NCBI RefSeq assembly: GCF_014842995.1
Contig: NZ_JACYXL010000003.1
Location: 496,001-560,000 of the forward strand
Length of the DNA stretch: 64,000 nucleotides
Reading direction: 5' to 3'
Source: Rhodanobacter sp. 7MK24
GTDB taxonomy: Bacteria > Pseudomonadota > Gammaproteobacteria > Xanthomonadales > Rhodanobacteraceae
Position numbers and translations under genes: made by a program. The notes beneath the pieces were generated by a model, which ran no database searches, was not told the origin of the DNA, and was given only the letters and a program-made list of their open reading frames with translations. Positions 63,007 to 64,000 of this stretch are shown in pieces. How positions within the stretch are numbered: position 1 is the stretch's first letter; each line of letters starts with the position of its first letter.

Positions 63007-64000
63007 TTACAGCAGAACCACATCAAACTGTTCCTGCGAATAATGTTCCTCGGCTTGGAAGCGTATGCTTTTGGAGATGAACTCCTCCAGTTCGGCCACC
63101 GCGGCGGACTCTTCTTCGAGGATGCGGCCGACCACGGCGGGGCTGGCCATCACCAGCAGCTTCTCGGCGTTGAACTGGCGCACCGCGCGGGTGATCTCGC
63201 GGAAGATCTCGTAGGTCACCGTCTCGGCGGTCTTCAGCGTGCCGCGCCCGCTGCAGGCCGGGCACGGTTCGCACAGCTGGCGTTCCAGGCTTTCGGTGGT
63301 GCGCTTGCGGGTCATCTCCACCAGGCCCAGCGAAGACATCGGATATACCGTGGTCTTGGCGTGATCCCGCGCCAGCCCCTTGGCCAGCATGCGCAGCACC
63401 TGGCGCTTGTGCTCCTCGTCGACCATGTCGATGAAATCGATGATGATGATGCCGCCGAGGTTGCGCAGCCTGAGCTGCCGGGCCGCCGCCTGCGCCGCTT
63501 CGAGATTGGTGCGGTAGACGGTTTCCTCGAGATTGCGCGTGCCGAGGTAGGCGCCGGTGTTCACGTCGATGGTGGTCATCGCCTCGGTCTGATCCACCAC
63601 CAGATAGCCGCCCGACTTCAGCGGCACCTCCTTCTTCAGCGCGTGCTGGATCTCGTCCTCCACGCTGTACAGGTCGAAGATCGGCCGCTCGCCGTCGTAG
63701 TGCTCCACCCGGTCGTCCAGGCTGGGCATGAACTTGTGCACGAACTTCACCACCTTGTCGAAGGTTTCGCGCGAGTCCACGCGCACCTTCTCGATGTCGT
63801 CGGTGAGCATGTCGCGCAGGCTGCGCAGCGGCAATGAAAGCTCCTCGTACACGCGCTCGCCCACGCGGGTCTTGGCGATGTTCTCCTGCACCACGCGCCA
63901 CACTTTGCCGAGGTAGGTCACGTCGAAGGCCAGCGATTCGGCGCTCTGCCCTTCCGCATTGGTGCGCACGATGTAGCCCAGCGGGTTCTCGCCGACCAGG
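63007..64000 (-). CDS. rng: ribonuclease G, C-terminal part (runs off the window)
   Basis: At least 331 residues are visible; the frame continues past 64000 (reading LVGENPLGYIVRTNAEGQ at the edge), so the N-terminal S1 region is outside. The RNase E/G catalytic core is clear: RNLGGIIIIDFIDMVDEEHK with the metal-binding Asp residues, and the zinc-link motif CEPCPACSGRG. The tail after the catalytic core is short, as in RNase G, not RNase E. It processes 5S/16S rRNA ends and mRNA. yhdP follows by 27 bases. Confidence 0.93.
   Translation of the reverse strand, partial: LVGENPLGYIVRTNAEGQSAESLAFDVTYLGKVWRVVQENIAKTRVGERVYEELSLPLRSLRDMLTDDIEKVRVDSRETFDKVVKFVHKFMPSLDDRVEHYDGERPIFDLYSVEDEIQHALKKEVPLKSGGYLVVDQTEAMTTIDVNTGAYLGTRNLEETVYRTNLEAAQAAARQLRLRNLGGIIIIDFIDMVDEEHKRQVLRMLAKGLARDHAKTTVYPMSSLGLVEMTRKRTTESLERQLCEPCPACSGRGTLKTAETVTYEIFREITRAVRQFNAEKLLVMASPAVVGRILEEESAAVAELEEFISKSIRFQAEEHYSQEQFDVVLL

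Noticed and set aside
58993-63837. Plus-strand open frame of about 1600 codons opposite yhdP and rng
   Set aside because: It mirrors the two real genes exactly, has no recognisable domain or ribosome site, and has shadow composition rich in Gln, Arg, His and Ala.

Overview
The window is high-G+C DNA, consistent with a gammaproteobacterium of the Xanthomonadales/Rhodanobacteraceae type (Dyella, Rhodanobacter or Luteibacter like). Evidence is the conserved order rng-yhdP-tldD and ribH-nusB-thiL-pgpA, a TonB receptor paired with a TPR-sulfotransferase, and REP-like repeats. The genus is an inference.

Region 1 (about 1-30.6 kb, all minus strand) is the outstanding feature. It reads, in transcription order, as one membrane fusion protein, one ABC ATPase and one TolC-like outer membrane protein. 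Nine consecutive pairs of MacB/FtsX-type permeases follow (18 genes; each pair has an A type of about 435 residues and a B type of about 405-417 residues). A secreted alpha/beta hydrolase lies between pairs 6 and 7. The array ends with a sigma-54 dependent response regulator. A near-consensus sigma-54 promoter lies in front of the membrane fusion gene at the far end, with a cluster of CGGACA repeats upstream of it. My reading is a sigma-54 controlled tripartite exporter in which one energy/channel module could serve nine alternative heterodimeric permeases. Short GC-rich hairpins sit mostly between pairs rather than inside them.

Region 2 (30.6-35.2 kb, minus) holds a TonB-dependent receptor and an upstream TPR-sulfotransferase. 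Region 3 (35.5-40.0 kb, plus) is a tightly overlapping three-gene operon: Rieske oxygenase, APC transporter, and a trimethylamine-dehydrogenase-like flavoprotein. It probably degrades an N-methylated amine. Region 4 (40.0-48.8 kb) is mixed accessory DNA: a Fur-box controlled hemP with an unknown partner, an aldo/keto reductase, a Tat-exported GH29 alpha-L-fucosidase, an alpha/beta hydrolase, and a divergent LysR/NmrA pair flanked by two paralogous exported proteins.

Region 5 (48.9-52.4 kb) is the housekeeping set pgpA, thiL, nusB, ribH, with an NTF2-like gene and a GNAT gene inserted. Region 6 (about 53.5-57.5 kb, plus) looks like a chromosomal integron cassette array without an integrase in view. 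It carries small co-directional genes (unknown, MazG-like, SnoaL-like, GFA-like, serine hydrolase, frameshifted ankyrin), each followed by an attC-like imperfect palindrome. Region 7 (57.5-64 kb, minus) is tldD, yhdP and the 3-prime part of rng, which runs off the window. No tRNA, rRNA, CRISPR array or intact insertion sequence was seen.
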